From the NCBI GenBank assembly GCA_021234155.1, contig JAJEKV010000005.1, positions 20,816,089 through 20,880,088 of the forward strand: a DNA stretch of 64,000 nt, given 5' to 3'. The position numbers and the translations under genes are program-made. The notes under the pieces were generated by a model. The model was not told the DNA's origin, made no database searches, and saw only the letters and a program-made list of their open reading frames with translations. The DNA comes from Isoetes taiwanensis (taxonomy: Eukaryota; Streptophyta; Lycopodiopsida; Isoetales; Isoetaceae). This document shows positions 47,097 through 59,464 of this stretch, piece by piece (positions within the stretch are counted from its first letter, which is position 1; the number at the start of each line of letters is the position of its first letter).

Positions 47097-47766
47097 TCAA
47101 TGGGGGCTTTGCATCAACATGTTCCAAATCTTCATGCTCAAAATGTTGTGAATCAAGTAATCACTAGGAGTTTTGGCACATTTAAATGTCTTTACTGTCG
47201 TATTGTAGTCCTGCACTTTGCAAGCCCATCTGCACAACATAGCTTTAGTTTGTGACTTTCGAAACAAAAAGGGCAGAGGGTTTTGTTGTATAAATACCTC
47301 AAGTTTATTGTGCAAAATGACATGTTCATGTGTTTGTACAATAAACACGACGTCTGCTGCATTTTTCTCCACTCTTATATATCTCTGTTCAGCATCTGAC
47401 CACATCTTACTAGCAAATAAAATCACATTTTGACCTTGCATTAATGCTAAATCTATTGCACGTTTGGTAACACTGATATACTTGGAATAAGCAAGTGAGA
47501 ATTAAAAGGCTTTAACACTTCAATTGGCAAATGGCATTTATGAGGTCATCAAATGCTTTTTAAAATTCTTGTGTCCATTCAACACTTACAGATTTGCTTT
47601 CATGCTTGCTGAACTTGCCTATCTTGGTCAGGCTAGCTATAGGGCTTAGAATATGAAAAAAGTTAAGAATATACATTCTTCAAAAACTCATCATGCCCAT
47701 AAAACTCTTAACCTGCTTGAGGATCTTTGGTAACATCAGCTTTTTTAATGTTTCAATACTTCCAAC

Positions 47767-48231
47767 TTGTCCCGGCTTGAGACGGGTCGGTGGGTTGGAG
47801 AGCCGCGCCAGGACAGGCTTTGTCAGTGTTGCCCGCTGGGGGTTGTTGAGGATGAAAGCCATGCCTTCCAGAGCTATCCAGCCTATAGTCAAATTCGGGC
47901 TCGCTACATTCTCTTGGTGCAACCTGGTCTGCCCCTGCACGAGCTACTCAGTACGCCGTCAGTTCGATCCCTTGGCTCCTACCTCCAGGAGGTTTTGGAT
48001 CTGCGGACTCACCTCTGCCTCCGGACGCCTACCTGAGGTGCTGGAAATTCATGTGTATATGTATATTTGTACAGCTGTCAGCAGGCTTGTTGCTGCGACG
48101 GATTTTCCCTCCTAAGGGCGGGTTTTTTAATCCGGGTAGCAACGGGCTTGCTGCACCCGTGTAATTTGGGTCCCATAGGCCGATTGGCCTCCGCGGACGA
48201 TAAAAGAACCTTCCTTCCTTCCTTCCTTCCT
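47767..48231 (+). mobile_element. 5'-truncated LINE 3' end with (TTCC)n tail
   Basis: The frame 47767-48036 reads SRLETGRWVGEPRQDRLCQC and VVEDESHAF, then YPAYSQIRARY. This is the C-terminal domain of a LINE ORF2 (E-T-G-R-W ... R-x-C-x-x-C ... VEDExHxL ... PxYxxIR), different from the zf-RVT tail of the plant L1 at 19 kb. After the stop come a ~150-base 3' UTR, the terminal motif GGCCGATTGGCCTCCGCGGACGATAAAA, and TTCC repeats (48211-48230). It is inserted in the gypsy pol; TSD not certain. Confidence 0.8.
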
Positions 48232-48351
48232 CGGTCACCTTGATGCCCTGATTATGTCTAAGCTGTTGGCTTTTTTAGCATAGAAAGATGCACTTCTTTG
48301 AATTCAAGCTCTCACCACATTCCTTGCATAAAACAACAACCTTATACAAGA

Positions 48352-50908
48352 ATTCTAAGTGTTCTTTTTTGTTTTTTTTTTGAAGGATGAACAGAAAGTT
48401 TATTAATTAGCAAGAATAAGTACAAAATGAATATCTCTCATCTAGTTGTGTAAGCACAAGAGGGTGTTGCTGTAACACGAGCCTACGACACCATGTGCTT
48501 ACTCCATACTAGATAAGTAAAAGGAGATAAGGCTCTCTTAAGAGTCTAGCCGTATTAAACCTGTAATGGCGTCAAATCCGATGTGACTACTGGAATCTCA
48601 GGAGAGTTTGAAGATGTAACTTGGGCCTTCGACAAGACAATATTGTCTTCAGCCAAATCAGCCCACTGAAGTGGAGCAAAGCGACCACATGCAACAGAAG
48701 GAGCAGAATCACATATAGTAAGTGCTGAGGAGAGCTGAGATGCAGAGGTATTAGAACCCTTAGCTGACTTTCGGGGTTGATGAAGAGCAGGTGGATGTTT
48801 AGGTGGAGAGTGGGCACCACAATGAGCAATGTCTATGTACTGCCTACAAGCTGCTTCAACTTGCTCTTGCGACCTCTGAATCTCTTCCAACCTTGCCTCT
48901 GTTGATCCAGTAGCAGAGGCATGGGACCAGCGGCTGGAGTAGATGTAGAGGAAGTCACAGGGGGACGAGAGATATCCATTGAAGAAGGAGCAGAGCTAGG
49001 AGTAGGATTGGTAGCAGAGACAGCTGGAGGAGCCTGCTGGTAAGACTTACGATATTGAGCAAAAAGAGGGGCCTCAGGGAACATGAGAGCCAGCTCTGGC
49101 CATTTTAACAATCGTAGCTTGAACGGAAAGAACATGGGCCCACTTTGAACAACAATTATATACGATGAATGAAGCGTGCTACACAAATCTTAGTAATGCC
49201 ATTGGTTATAGCATGTTGCCGGTGGAGTCCAATCTCACTAGCAATAGCAAAAATGAACTCAGAATCCTGAAACTCTGGAGGAAAATCTTTAATAGCAATC
49301 CAGAATGGGGCACGTAAGGCATCTGGCTTACCTGGAAAAGAGCCAGGAACATACTGTTGATACAACAAGAAATGTTTCCATAGAGGATCAACACCTTGTT
49401 CTATGAGTTGAGCCACCAGCTCAGGAGACTCAAACATCAGGAGAAAACAATGTTGATCTTTGGCTACGAGCTTGATAGATTGATACACAGGAAGTCCTAA
49501 TTTGTGTAGATGCCCAGATAACCTAGATCCCACGCATTTCAGATCCAAGAAGGGGCCAGTGAAGTAACATACAACAGAGCATGCAACTAATTGCTCCACA
49601 TGACGACGGTGAGTCTCGTGACTGATCTGCACCACAGGGGCCCCAAAGCGCTCAAAGGTTGACCTGCACTCCTGAGCCTCATAAAAAATTTCAGCTGGTG
49701 GTAACAAAATATCCATGGAGTCCTGCTTAGCCTGCAACTGCTGAAGATAGGATGCAACTTCTTTCTTATTATTGTCCACCATGGTGGCAATGGCCTCTAA
49801 GACACGAAGTGAGGTGGCTGGAGATGACACACCTTTGTATAGCCACTCAGAGAAGCGGACACCTGTAACCCTTGCCACTGTGTCATAAGACCTCCAAGGT
49901 GTAGAGGTCGAGACATGCGGCGTGGTTGAAGAAAAAGATATCCCAGCCTTGTTCAAGCGAAGAGGGGGGAACTCCTCCTGCCTCGAGGCGTTTCCAACGT
50001 GTGTTGAATGTTCCATTTGTCTAGAAGGGCCTCCTTCATGTGAAAGACTCCCGACATGTGTTGGGGATGCAACCTGTGTCACATATTCTTCTGAGCAGGA
50101 GCTACTAATCTCATTTGTTCTGAAGAACTTCCAAGGTCACCTGTACCATACTACCTCTAGAATCATGAGACATAGGGTCAGACGCTGGAATAGCAAGCTG
50201 AGAAGAGGAGAGAGCGAAAGCCGCTGCCTCAGTTGAACTAGGTATACATATGCTACTTGAAGAAATAGGAGCATGAGGCAAGGTCAGCAGATTGAGGTGC
50301 ATAGAAGTCTGCCTCTCCTGCCCCTCAGATCCAACGACCACTGATGATACCAAACTCTTAGGAGAAGAAGGGGCACCTTCACGAGCCAGTTTGTGGGCAT
50401 CTTGAACACTAATCTTTGAAGAATCTAGAGCATATTCCCTTCCTCCATTGCCCTGTATTCCATTAGGATTACCAGAGGAGCGCTTGGAAGGACTTTGCCA
50501 TCTCCACTAAAAGAGCGCCAGGATTTTAGAGCTCTATAGTCCCCCACAAAAAGCACCAATGGAAGTAGCAACTCCACGAGCTTTCCAACGAGCCCAAGCA
50601 CAGCTAAAACTGCCACCAAATGCAGGAATTATGGCAAAAAAGGATTGCAGCCAAAACCCTAACACCACCGATAAAGGGCCAGAGCTGTCAGGCGATTTTC
50701 TGCTGCCAAAACAGTCTAAACATCATACAAGCTATATATTAACAGAAAGAGCACGCAACAAGCTTTCCAATGAGCCCAAAATCACTCAAATCTGACATGG
50801 GAATCAAAAGTTATATGCAGATGAATGGGGCTGAAACCCTAGGTGCCATCACCAGCGCCCTTCAGCCAAGTCAGCAGTCTTTGAATATGCCTATTCTAAG
50901 TGTTCTTT
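48352..50908 (-). mobile_element. ORF1-only L1 (HAL1-like half-L1), TSD ATTCTAAGTGTTCTTT
   Basis: 16-bp direct repeats ATTCTAAGTGTTCTTT lie at 48352-48367 and 50893-50908. The body (50892-48368, about 2.5 kb) starts with a 5' UTR resembling that of the L1 at 23.55 kb, holds ORF1, a ~170-base 3' UTR and a poly(A) tail seen as T's at 48368-48380. No endonuclease or RT sequence is present. It interrupts the gypsy RT exactly between VFLDDLCLVAVK and EHLEFL, and one TSD copy is part of that reading. Confidence 0.88.
48555..50082 (-). pseudogene. L1 ORF1 (DUF4283-like) of the ORF1-only element
   Basis: First frame 50082-49156: a low-complexity start, YDTVARVTGVRFSEWL, VQISHETHRRHVEQLVACSV, YFTGPFLDL, LHKLGLP, FWIAIKDFPPEF and a break at FIHRI. 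Two more frames carry on: SGPMFFPFKLRLLKWPELAL with a Ser/Pro/Thr-rich part (49186-48833), and EEIQRSQEQVEAACRQYIDI to the end TPLQV (48890-48555). So two frameshifts split one ORF1. Domain order matches the ORF1 at 23.96-24.83 kb; the product would be an RNA-binding chaperone-like protein acting in trans with another element's ORF2. Confidence 0.8.
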
Positions 50909-52124
50909 GACTGCAACCAAACATAAATCGTCAAGAAAAACTCTGAAGTTGCTCATTGGCAAACTGTTAAATATCTCATCCATAGCTCCATAGAATGTAG
51001 AGGAATCATTCATTAGTCCAAAAGGCATTTTTCTCATTGGAAATGTTCCCCAAGGAGTTATGGAGGAGTTTTTTGCCTGATCACTCTCACCTTATGCTGA
51101 TTTGATTAAAACCAGAAAGGCCATCAAGAAAAGTTCTTTACCTGCTATAACACTTTGCACATCTTCCAGAAAAGGCAATGGATAGCTGTCTTTGATTGTT
51201 GCCTTGTTTAAAACACTATAGTCAATACATATTCTAATACTCTTGTTTTTCTTTTCATTTTAATTCCCTCTTCCCTTATCAAAGTAAGCAAAAAATTATT
51301 TATCCTTCTTAGTTTCTGCATTAGAGGCTTTGCATCTTGCTTACTCTTAATCTCAAATTCACATATATATTTTCTTACCCCAGCTAATTCAATATAATTC
51401 CATGCAAAAGCGTCTTTCCATTTATCAAAGAAGTCATGCAATGCATTCTCATCTATGCTAGTTATCAAATCACCAACAAAGATTGTCCTTACATAGCCAT
51501 TTGGTTGTTGAAGCTCCTCTTGAGCAATTCTTCCTCCTTGATGGATCATTTAGCCAAATGATTTATAAGAATTGATCTACAAAGTGCATCTGCTTCTTGC
51601 CAACATTTAGTATCACTGATGTTGGGGATTTAGCCAGTAATCTCCTCAACATTTTGGAGGTTGTACCGAGATCCTCTTCTGGATCTTGAACTCACGGCTC
51701 CAAGGAAGATGACTGAGGCAAATGAATATGCAGAAACACCTGAAGTGACAAACATAGAAGTCTTCCACAAGTTGCAAAAATACAAGAAAATGGATGTTTG
51801 CCTTATCAATTTGAGCTTAGCATGCCTGTGCTAGCACCTATAGTTGATTGAAGCATGAATGTAAACTAATTTTTTAAGATTTTTGTTGAGTACTACAAGG
51901 ATTACGGCTATAAGAAAGGCTGCAAGTACTTCGAGTTCAAAAAATGCTTCAAGAATGATGAAGTGAGGTCTTGGCTAGACTATTGTTAGCATGGGTATAA
52001 AGTCATAAAAGTTTCTTGGACGTTTTGATAAGGTATATGCACCTCAAGAACTAGTTTATGAGTTGCAGAGCTTCTCCATCAAGTCAGATGAGAGTGTAAA
52101 CCAATATGTAGAAGATTCAATCAC

Positions 52125-53718
52125 TCTGACATTCCCCTATAATACACGGCATAATTACATATATCCCATGGCCACATCACCATACAACTCTACATAAGTG
52201 GATTCGTATGCACCTAATGTGGGGGAGATCGCTAAGTTATCTACATAACATAGACAACCTAAGGTAGGAAGTCATTTCCACATGACCTCACCTTATGGGT
52301 AACCGCCGCATAGATGCACCTATGGGAGACAAGTGGCATTCATGTGAACCCTGACGTATAAAGTCTAAATCCTAAACCCCAGCCACTTTTGCTCCACCAA
52401 CTTCTGATCCACCAGTTCGTGCTCGCAACTCCGATCCACCAGTTTGTGCTCGCAACTCCGATTCAAGGATCATCTTCAACAGCCTAAGTTGCAGTAGTAG
52501 TCCAACAGCGCAAGCGCAACAGAGAAGGATCATCCACTCAAACCACTTGCTAAAGATGGAAAACCAGGGAAACAGAGACAGCTCATCAGGAGCAGGTATT
52601 TCGAGTAGATTTCAGTTAAATTAGCATGTGTTGACATAGTAGAGCCATACTAGAACCTATTCTTCCGAACATGAACCCTAATCAATGAACCCTAACTGTA
52701 AGTTAGATGTACGTGATTAGAATTAGTTGTTATCCATATTTATTATCAAGATTACATTGATATAATATTGGTTGATTACATATTGTACCTCTTGTGTATA
52801 GGGAAGGGGAGTAGAGACCTAACAGCCATCAGTAGTTGATGCTCCTAATTTAGATCCATTAGTTCCTATTATTATGCATCCTGTGCATAGAGCCCACCTG
52901 GCTAGGGAGCCTATGGAGCAATTGAGCACCACATAACGGGGTCAATGGCAAAGCTGAGCTCGGCTACTTGGGGGGCATAGTGGGCTAGGCTTATAGCCGG
53001 TCACTTCGTATATGGGCTGGGTATGAGTCTGACACTTCCTGGGTCAATGGTGTCGCCTTGACACTCAAGAGCTCTAGGTGTTGGCCTGGCTCTTGTTCTG
53101 GGGAGTTCAGTCGGGCACGAATGTGTGTCGCCACGATCCTCTAGCTGCGCATGGAGGCACTGCACTCTGGGAGGAAGAGATGCAACCGCTCCTACCTAGT
53201 CGGACCCCGGAGATGCAACCTAGAGTAGTCTCGTTGAGTGATATCATATGATTATGTCTCTGGCAGGTTACAGTCATGACAGAGCCTGATTTAGCCTATC
53301 TGCAAAACATGCACAGGAGGGGCGGATGGAGTGATCAACCCTAAGCCATTGTTTATTGTTAGTCGGTCTGATTTATCTGGAGACCCCAGCCGTCAGTCGA
53401 CTCCCCCTTGAGTCTGAGCCCTGGGTAGAAGCCCTTTGATGTTGATGATGTATTGTACATGTTATGATGGTATAGATATTGATTACCCTTCGAGGTAGTG
53501 TTGTTATATTGTTATTAGTGCTTATGTTATATATTGCTTCTGCTGATATAGGGACCCTAGAGGATGGGACGGAATGACACATCCGTATCCTCTACTCGTC
53601 TGTCTGGTTATCCCAGACATGAGTTCGACGGAGGGCCCATACGATGGGTAACCGTTGGATGGGGAAGATCCTTCGGTGTATATGACAGATTGTTGTATAT
53701 ATCGCAAGGAGCGTCACA
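52125..53718 (+). mobile_element. Old LTR (LTR-A) with downstream internal region
   Basis: About 1.6 kb, aligned throughout with the solo LTR at 53825-55450 but strongly diverged. It starts TCTGACATTCC (expected TGTGAC) and ends GGAGCGTCACA at 53718. Immediately downstream is a primer-binding site, so this is the 5' LTR of a plus-strand element whose internal region is 53719-53824 and then 55456 onward. Shared landmarks with LTR-B: GTAGAGACCTA, CACAGGAGGGGCGGATGGAGTG and TACCCTTCGAGGTAGTG. Confidence 0.75.
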
Positions 53719-53719
53719 A

Positions 53720-53731
53720 TGGTATCAGAGC
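53720..53731 (+). promoter_or_regulatory. Primer-binding site for initiator tRNA-Met
   Basis: TGGTATCAGAGC, the exact plant tRNA-Met primer site, one base after the end of LTR-A. Confidence 0.9.
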
Positions 53732-53824
53732 AATGATCTTGGATGACCAAGTTCAAGCAGTGGCCATCATCTTATGATAGAAAACTAAACTGGCCTAGTA
53801 AAAAGTTAGGGTGCAAATCCCAAT

Positions 53825-55450
53825 TGTGACGTTCCAAGGGAATATACGCCTTAGATACGTATATTCCTGGACCCGTCACTATACAAGTCGACCTTTGGTA
53901 GCCTTGTATACCTTAGGAAGTGGCAAGGGGCACATATCTAAGTTAATTGTTTAACTTAGATAACCTTAGGATAAGGCCCATTTCCACATGGCCTTATCCT
54001 ATTTGGCAACTGCCACACGGCCCCATCCTAGTGGTGCCACGTGTCATCCATGTGGACCCTCACCTATATTGGCTCAAACCCTAACCCTAGACCTCTTTTC
54101 CTGACTCTAGCACCTGAACATTCACCTACGCACTCGAAACCATGTTTCGAGCATCGTTCGTCGTAGCATAGTCTGGTGCGTATGATCATAGAAGGAGCAC
54201 GACCTCGACCCCGTCAAGGAGCAATGGAGACACCAGGGATGGGAGGAAGCGCTTCTAGAGCAGGTAGGTGGAGTAGAGTCATAGTAGTTCATCTGGAAGT
54301 TAGCACTCCAGATGGGTCTGTATGTTGTATCTTGAGTAGAGCCATCCTAGAACCTTTGTTGAACATCTTGAACCCTAATCAAGGAACCCTAACTGTTAGT
54401 TAGATATGTATGATTAGGTTAAGATGTTCTTATTATGATTATCATGATATGATGTTATGGGATGTTGGTTGATCATGTTTGCTCCTCTTGTATTGGGAAG
54501 GGGGGTAGAGACCTAGGGCCATATGTAGTATGCTCCTAGTGTAGATCCCTTAGTTCCTATTAGTTGCGGCCTGTGCATAGGAACCCACCGGGCTATGGAG
54601 GCTATGATGTGACTCAGCACTACACAACGGGACTAGAGGCGAAGCGGAGGGAGGATCCCTGCCGAGTGGGGGCTACGGGGGATCCCATAGTGGGCTAGGC
54701 TTATGGTCGGTCACTTCGTGTGGGCCGAGCATGGGTCCGACACCTCCTGGGGCAATGGTGCCGCCCTGCCTCTCAAGAATTGCAAGTGCTAGCTTGGCTC
54801 TTGTTTTGGGGGGTTCAGTCGGGGACGAATCGTGTGTCGCCACGATTCTCTAGCCGCCCGAGGAGTCTCTAGATCCCGGGAGGGGGAGATGCAACCCCTC
54901 CTGCCTCGACGGACCAGGGAGATGCAACCTGGAGTAGTCCCGATGGGTGATGCCATGGGAATGCGTATCCGGAAGGCTAGAGTCATGCTAGAGCCTGATG
55001 GAGCCCATCTGCAAAGTATGCACAGGAGGGGCGGATGGAGTGGTCAAACCTAGCCATTGTCTTATGCCAGCCCCGCCACTGTCATGATTCAGTCTGCTTT
55101 ATCTTGAGGCCTATCCAGTCAGTCGACTTCCCTATGTGTCGGAGCCACGGGTAGGAGCTCTCATGTTTTATGGCATATGATTATGTTCTTTGCACCTATG
55201 GATATGTGGATGAGCTACCCTTCGAGGTAGTGTGATGTATTGTTATTGCTAGTTCTGACGATGTTTATGCTTCCGCTGTGATAGGAGCCCATAGGGGAAG
55301 GGCGCGCAAGACACCTTCGTGTCCCCTTCCCGCACTACGGAGACCCCAGAGTGCGGGATAGACGGAGGGCCCGTGCGGTCGGAGGACCGGATGGGGGATT
55401 TCCTACGGAGTGTACAGCTGGGCGCCGTATATTTAGTAGGGAGCGTCACA
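53825..55450 (+). mobile_element. Solo LTR (LTR-B), TSD CCAAT
   Basis: 1626 bp, starting TGTGACGTTCC and ending GGAGCGTCACA, so its ends form the inverted pair TGTGACG/CGTCACA. CCAAT lies directly outside both ends (53820-53824, 55451-55455). No primer site follows, so it is a solo LTR left by recombination between the two LTRs of a full element. It sits about 106 bp inside the older, related element headed by LTR-A. Confidence 0.88.
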
Positions 55451-55876
55451 CCAATATTGAACCTCAAAAAGTGGGAAAAAAATTTCACGAGTAGGGTCGT
55501 CTTTAAAATTAAGTTAGATTAGAAAAAAAAAAGTAATAGAGTCCATGAATTCTAGTAAATTTTGGTGAAAAATTGTGCATGAAGCCAACATTCCACTAGG
55601 AACAGGTCGAAGAATTGGCCAAAACAGACTCCCCAATGGAATTTGGTGCAAATCCACAATAAATAACCCATGAACCATTGAAATTTTAGAATTCTGATAT
55701 TTTTAGGGTCATTATAAATAAAAGTGGTTGTTATAAATAACCATAAATATCACCATAATATCCTAATTTGGCCACAAGATTTTGCCTTAATCTACTCCTT
55801 AAACCCATTCCAAATTACCTTTTCTTCAAGAAGAAGATCTCTAAGAATTTTCGTCCAATTCCAGAGCAATTTGATA

Positions 55877-56076
55877 TGGCACACACTAAAGCTACCACCA
55901 AGAAATTCAAAGCTCATGAAGATGTTCGGCATTTAAGTATAGGCAAGCAGATTTACCCTGAGAAGTGTCCGAGGTTCGAGGACGAAGATTCATCCCCGGA
56001 ACAGGGTTCACAAAGGAAACGAGATTGTTGTACTAGGAGATTACGCCATGTCTTTGTCAGTAGAGCAGCAGTCTGA
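55877..56076 (+). pseudogene. Start of an unrecognised basic protein in the old LTR element
   Basis: Begins MAHTKATTKKFKAHEDVRHL at 55877, continues with FEDEDSSPEQGSQRKRDCC and stops at 56076. It lies where gag is expected, about 550 bp into the internal region once the solo LTR is removed. Downstream plus-strand frames (EEYLKKY-like blocks at 56.35-57.23 kb) could be its continuation. Basic and charged, possibly gag-like, but no family is recognised. Confidence 0.35.
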
Positions 56077-56219
56077 ATCTCAAGAACAAGAAGAATCACA
56101 ATAGGAAGAGCGCTCATAATTGCGAAAAAGGATGGAAGTACGATGGGATAAGCGGAAGGTGACACAAATAGCTGCAGAAGAATCAGAAGAACAAGATAAG
56201 ACGACATCACGGGAGCGCT

Positions 56220-57228
56220 AAACGCCACCTTGATAGGTATGATAACTCGAATCTAGTAATTCGTGATCAACAATCTCAGGAGTGAACAGAATGGAATCTT
56301 CTGGAGCAAGCTACAGAACCATCCCCACCTTATCCTGAATGGCCCACCCATGAGGAACTAGATAAGAAGTATACAGCAGGAGAGGCGCCACTAAGTCTTC
56401 AGTCGGATCGAAATTACAGGAGGAAATTAAAAGTTTATCGTATTTATATGAAGCAATGGATAGCATATAATTATTGGTATATGACACGGAATAGAACTAG
56501 TTATGTTAAAGAAGGTAGACCGCCATGAGGAACTACATAAGAAGTATACAGCAGGAGAGGCGCCACTAAGTCTTCAGTCGGATCGAAATTACAGGAGGAA
56601 ATTAAAAGTTTATCGTATTTATATGAAGCAATGGATAGCATATAATTATTGGTATATGCGATATCTAAACGCCACCTTGATAGGTATGATAACTCGAATC
56701 TAGTAATTCGTGATCAACAATCTCAGGAGTGAACAGAATGGAATCTTCTGGAGCAAGCTACAGAACCATCCCCACCTTATCCTGAATGGCCCACCCATGA
56801 GGAACTAGATAAGAAGTATACAGCAGGAGAGGCGCCACTAAGTCTTCAGTCGGATCGAAATTACAGGAGGAAATTAAAAGTTTATCGTATTTATATGAAG
56901 CAATGGATAGCATATAATTATTGGTATATGACACGGAATAGAACTAGTTATGTTAAAGAAGGTAGACCGCCATGAGGAACTAGATAAGAAGTATACAGCA
57001 GGAGAGGCGCCACTAAGTCTTCAGTCGGATCGAAATTATAGGAGGAAATTAAAAGTTTATCGTATTTATATGAAGCAATGGATAGCATATAATTATTGGT
57101 ATATGACACGGAATAGAACTAATTATGTCAAATCTCTACGCTATCCATGCAAAAAGGGTCACCGTTATGCCAAAGGACATGAATTTGCCAAAAAAATCCG
57201 AAGACAGAAGATATTGGAGTACCTTTGA
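56220..57228 (+). repeat. Compound tandem repeat: 447-bp unit with an internal 175-bp duplication
   Basis: A block starting AAACGCCACCTTGATAGG occurs at 56220 and 56667 (period 447). A second block starting ATGAGGAACTA occurs at 56350, 56525, 56797 and 56972, so each large unit holds it twice, 175 bases apart. The block encodes KKYTAGEAPLSLQSDRNYRR and YRIYMKQWIAYNYWYM. The last copy leads into an open frame ending ILEYL at 57228. Very high identity shows that the duplication is recent compared with the LTRs. Confidence 0.9.
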
Positions 57229-57395
57229 TCAGTTACAAACTCGTAAAACTCTAACTTAATTGTGTAGTGGCTGTGCTAGTATAACTGTGTTAAAACTCTG
57301 TTCTTGCACATTAAAAAACTATCATATAAAACTCGGTATTTGAAACTTTAAGTTTCATATAATTCTTCTTGTTTATAAATATTGTTCTAATTTGT

Positions 57396-57563
57396 ATTGA
57401 ATGATGTTATAAATAATAAATCCTGGGTAACATATTTTTATTGAATGATGTTATAAGTAATAAATCCTGGGTAACATAGCGAGTCTGGGTGAGTATGTTT
57501 ATATAATCGATTTTATCCTTCCTATATATATGACTACTAGCAAAAAAAAAAAAAAAAAAAAAA
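57396..57563. repeat. Short tandem duplication and a 23-base poly(A) run
   Basis: ATTGAATGATGTTATAA...TAAATCCTGGGTAACATA occurs twice, at 57396 and 57440. An unbroken A run lies at about 57541-57563; it could be the tail of a retroposed copy but nothing recognisable precedes it. Confidence 0.7.
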
Positions 57564-59460
57564 AGTAGGGGGATGGGTGGAGGGGAGGGGGATTAATGAC
57601 TTTTTAGCATGCTTTTCCCGGCCACTTTTGGGTAACACTTGTGGCTACCTTGACCAATTTAAGTGTGCCACGTCGCCAATGATAAGATTGGCTTTTTTGG
57701 GTTCTTCCACGTGCACTCTGTTTTCGTTGAGGTCCGCATCCGCAGTTTGTCTTCTAATTTATTTGGACTTGGTTCTAGCCAGAGTTGCCAAGCATAGCTA
57801 GCGCTTCGGATCCGGTTCCATTTAAACTCCACTATTTTACAAAGTAAAGCTCAGTTTTCTGGTTTGAAATTGAAATTGGTTTAGCAGTGTGGAAGAGCGT
57901 ATGTGGAAGAGCACATGCTTGAAATTGAAATTTGTTAGCGGGGGCTGGTAATTCAAGTAGAGGTTTGAGTCTTGCCCTGCTTGCAAGGTAAAAATTCTAT
58001 TGCCAGCACCATGGTAGAGATAATAGTCTAGGATATTTGTGTGTTTAGCCCTAATGCAAAACATAGGTTGATCCCACCAGTTTTGAAATGAGCTTCCTTT
58101 AATGGGCCATGGATGTAGAGGATAAATGCCCTCTACCATTAGAGTGCAGCGACATATATGACGATCTTTGCTGCTCGAAATAACCAATTGAATCCTTGAT
58201 CATGCAGGCGAACCCATAGTCTTTCTAGAACCCAACCCAAGTCAAGGGCACTCAATCAAATCCAGACCAATGATTTCCTCAAAATCCCAGCCCAAGCTTG
58301 AATTAGTTGTAGAATAGCCCAAGTCGAGGCATAAAGCCTTGCTGCCACTTTGAAAATGGGAAATCCGAGTTTAAGATCAGTACTTTGGTAAAGAAAGAAG
58401 AAGGTATGCGATCACTGAGATCTGAGGATTATTGGGATCATTAAAAAGAAGAGCTCGGTGCTCCTTATATGCTTTGGATGAGGACCCCGCGTTAAATCAC
58501 ATGGAGTCTATCATATAAATAGTTGAATTCTATGCTTGCACAACTCTTTTTCAACCGTAACTGCAAATATTATGCATGTGTTTCTAAACTCCAAAGAGGA
58601 TATTTGTATCGGAGATGCAATTAATGGAACATAAATACTATTCCAGCTTTGCAAAGGATGTTTCAGTACCTCTGAAGGATGTTTCACTACTTATTAAGTC
58701 CACCTCCTCGCTCATTTATGTATTTGATGGAGAACAATTGCGTCAAAATTTGACCGTCTTGATTTTGATTTTGTGGAATAAGTGCAAATTGATTGAAAAT
58801 GAACTTTTCTTCATTGTTTACAAACTCGGTGCAGAGAAGTTCATCTATCCAGCATGGCTGGGAAGATCAGGATCCGGCTAACTATTTGCCATAGCTCCAA
58901 GCTTTAGAATGTGCGAAAGAAATCAACCAAAATGTAGGCCCGAAATTCGTGGTTTACACAAGCCCAGCTCAAACACAGGCAAACGGCTCATATTTTGGGT
59001 GATTATGCGAAAGAAAATTTAAAGCGAATTTTGTTTAAGGAATTTCACGGGCAGTTCTCATAGCTGCAGCACTTTCTGCTCTATATCTTAAGCTTGAATA
59101 ATTATCAGAATAGAGCTTTAAAACCCAGAGAAGGAAACGAAAACAAAAAAGCTTTATAAATGAGTGGAGTTTATGTATTTTGCCCACCGGAATCTTAAAA
59201 CCAATGCACCCATTTATCTTGGAGGGGGAAACAATGGTTATTTTTGCCTTTTAATCCGGAAAGCTCAGTAAGAATCCGTTTTTGGTTTGTCCATTCAAGG
59301 TGGGAAAAAATAAAGAACTTTTTTGGAATGCTCTTCAACTCCGATTTAAAAAAAAAGAAAAAAAAAGAAAAAAAAACGCAAGACAAAGGGATCTAGGCTA
59401 TTGAATGCCTCATTGAAGAGTCATATGTCCCAGAAAGCTTAGCAGGCACAAAAGCAAAAA
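57564..59460. other. No gene recognised
   Basis: Open frames at minus 58187-57837 and plus 58615-58881 are not recognised and show no splice context. An A/G-rich run lies at 59347-59378. Confidence 0.5.
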
Positions 59461-59464
59461 AATG

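Larger units (their letters stand above)
47097..51549 (-). pseudogene. Ty3/gypsy pol pseudogene, interrupted by two retroposons
   Basis: Fragments read on the minus strand: 51549-51208 with DAFAWNYIELAGV and AKPLMQKLRRINN, the start of the RT region; about 51200-50893 with RICIDYSVLNKATIKDSYPL, MPFGLMND and VFLDDL (RT catalytic DD); 48366-48232 with EHLEFLYKVVVLCKECGESL and SKKCIF; 47766-47690 with LPKILKQVKSFMGMMSF; and 47441-47097 with ILFASKMWSDAEQRYIRVEK, RNase H. Order and spacing fit one gypsy pol split by an L1 at 48367/50893 and a LINE fragment at 47767-48231. Many stops and shifts; protease, integrase and LTRs were not found. Confidence 0.85.
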
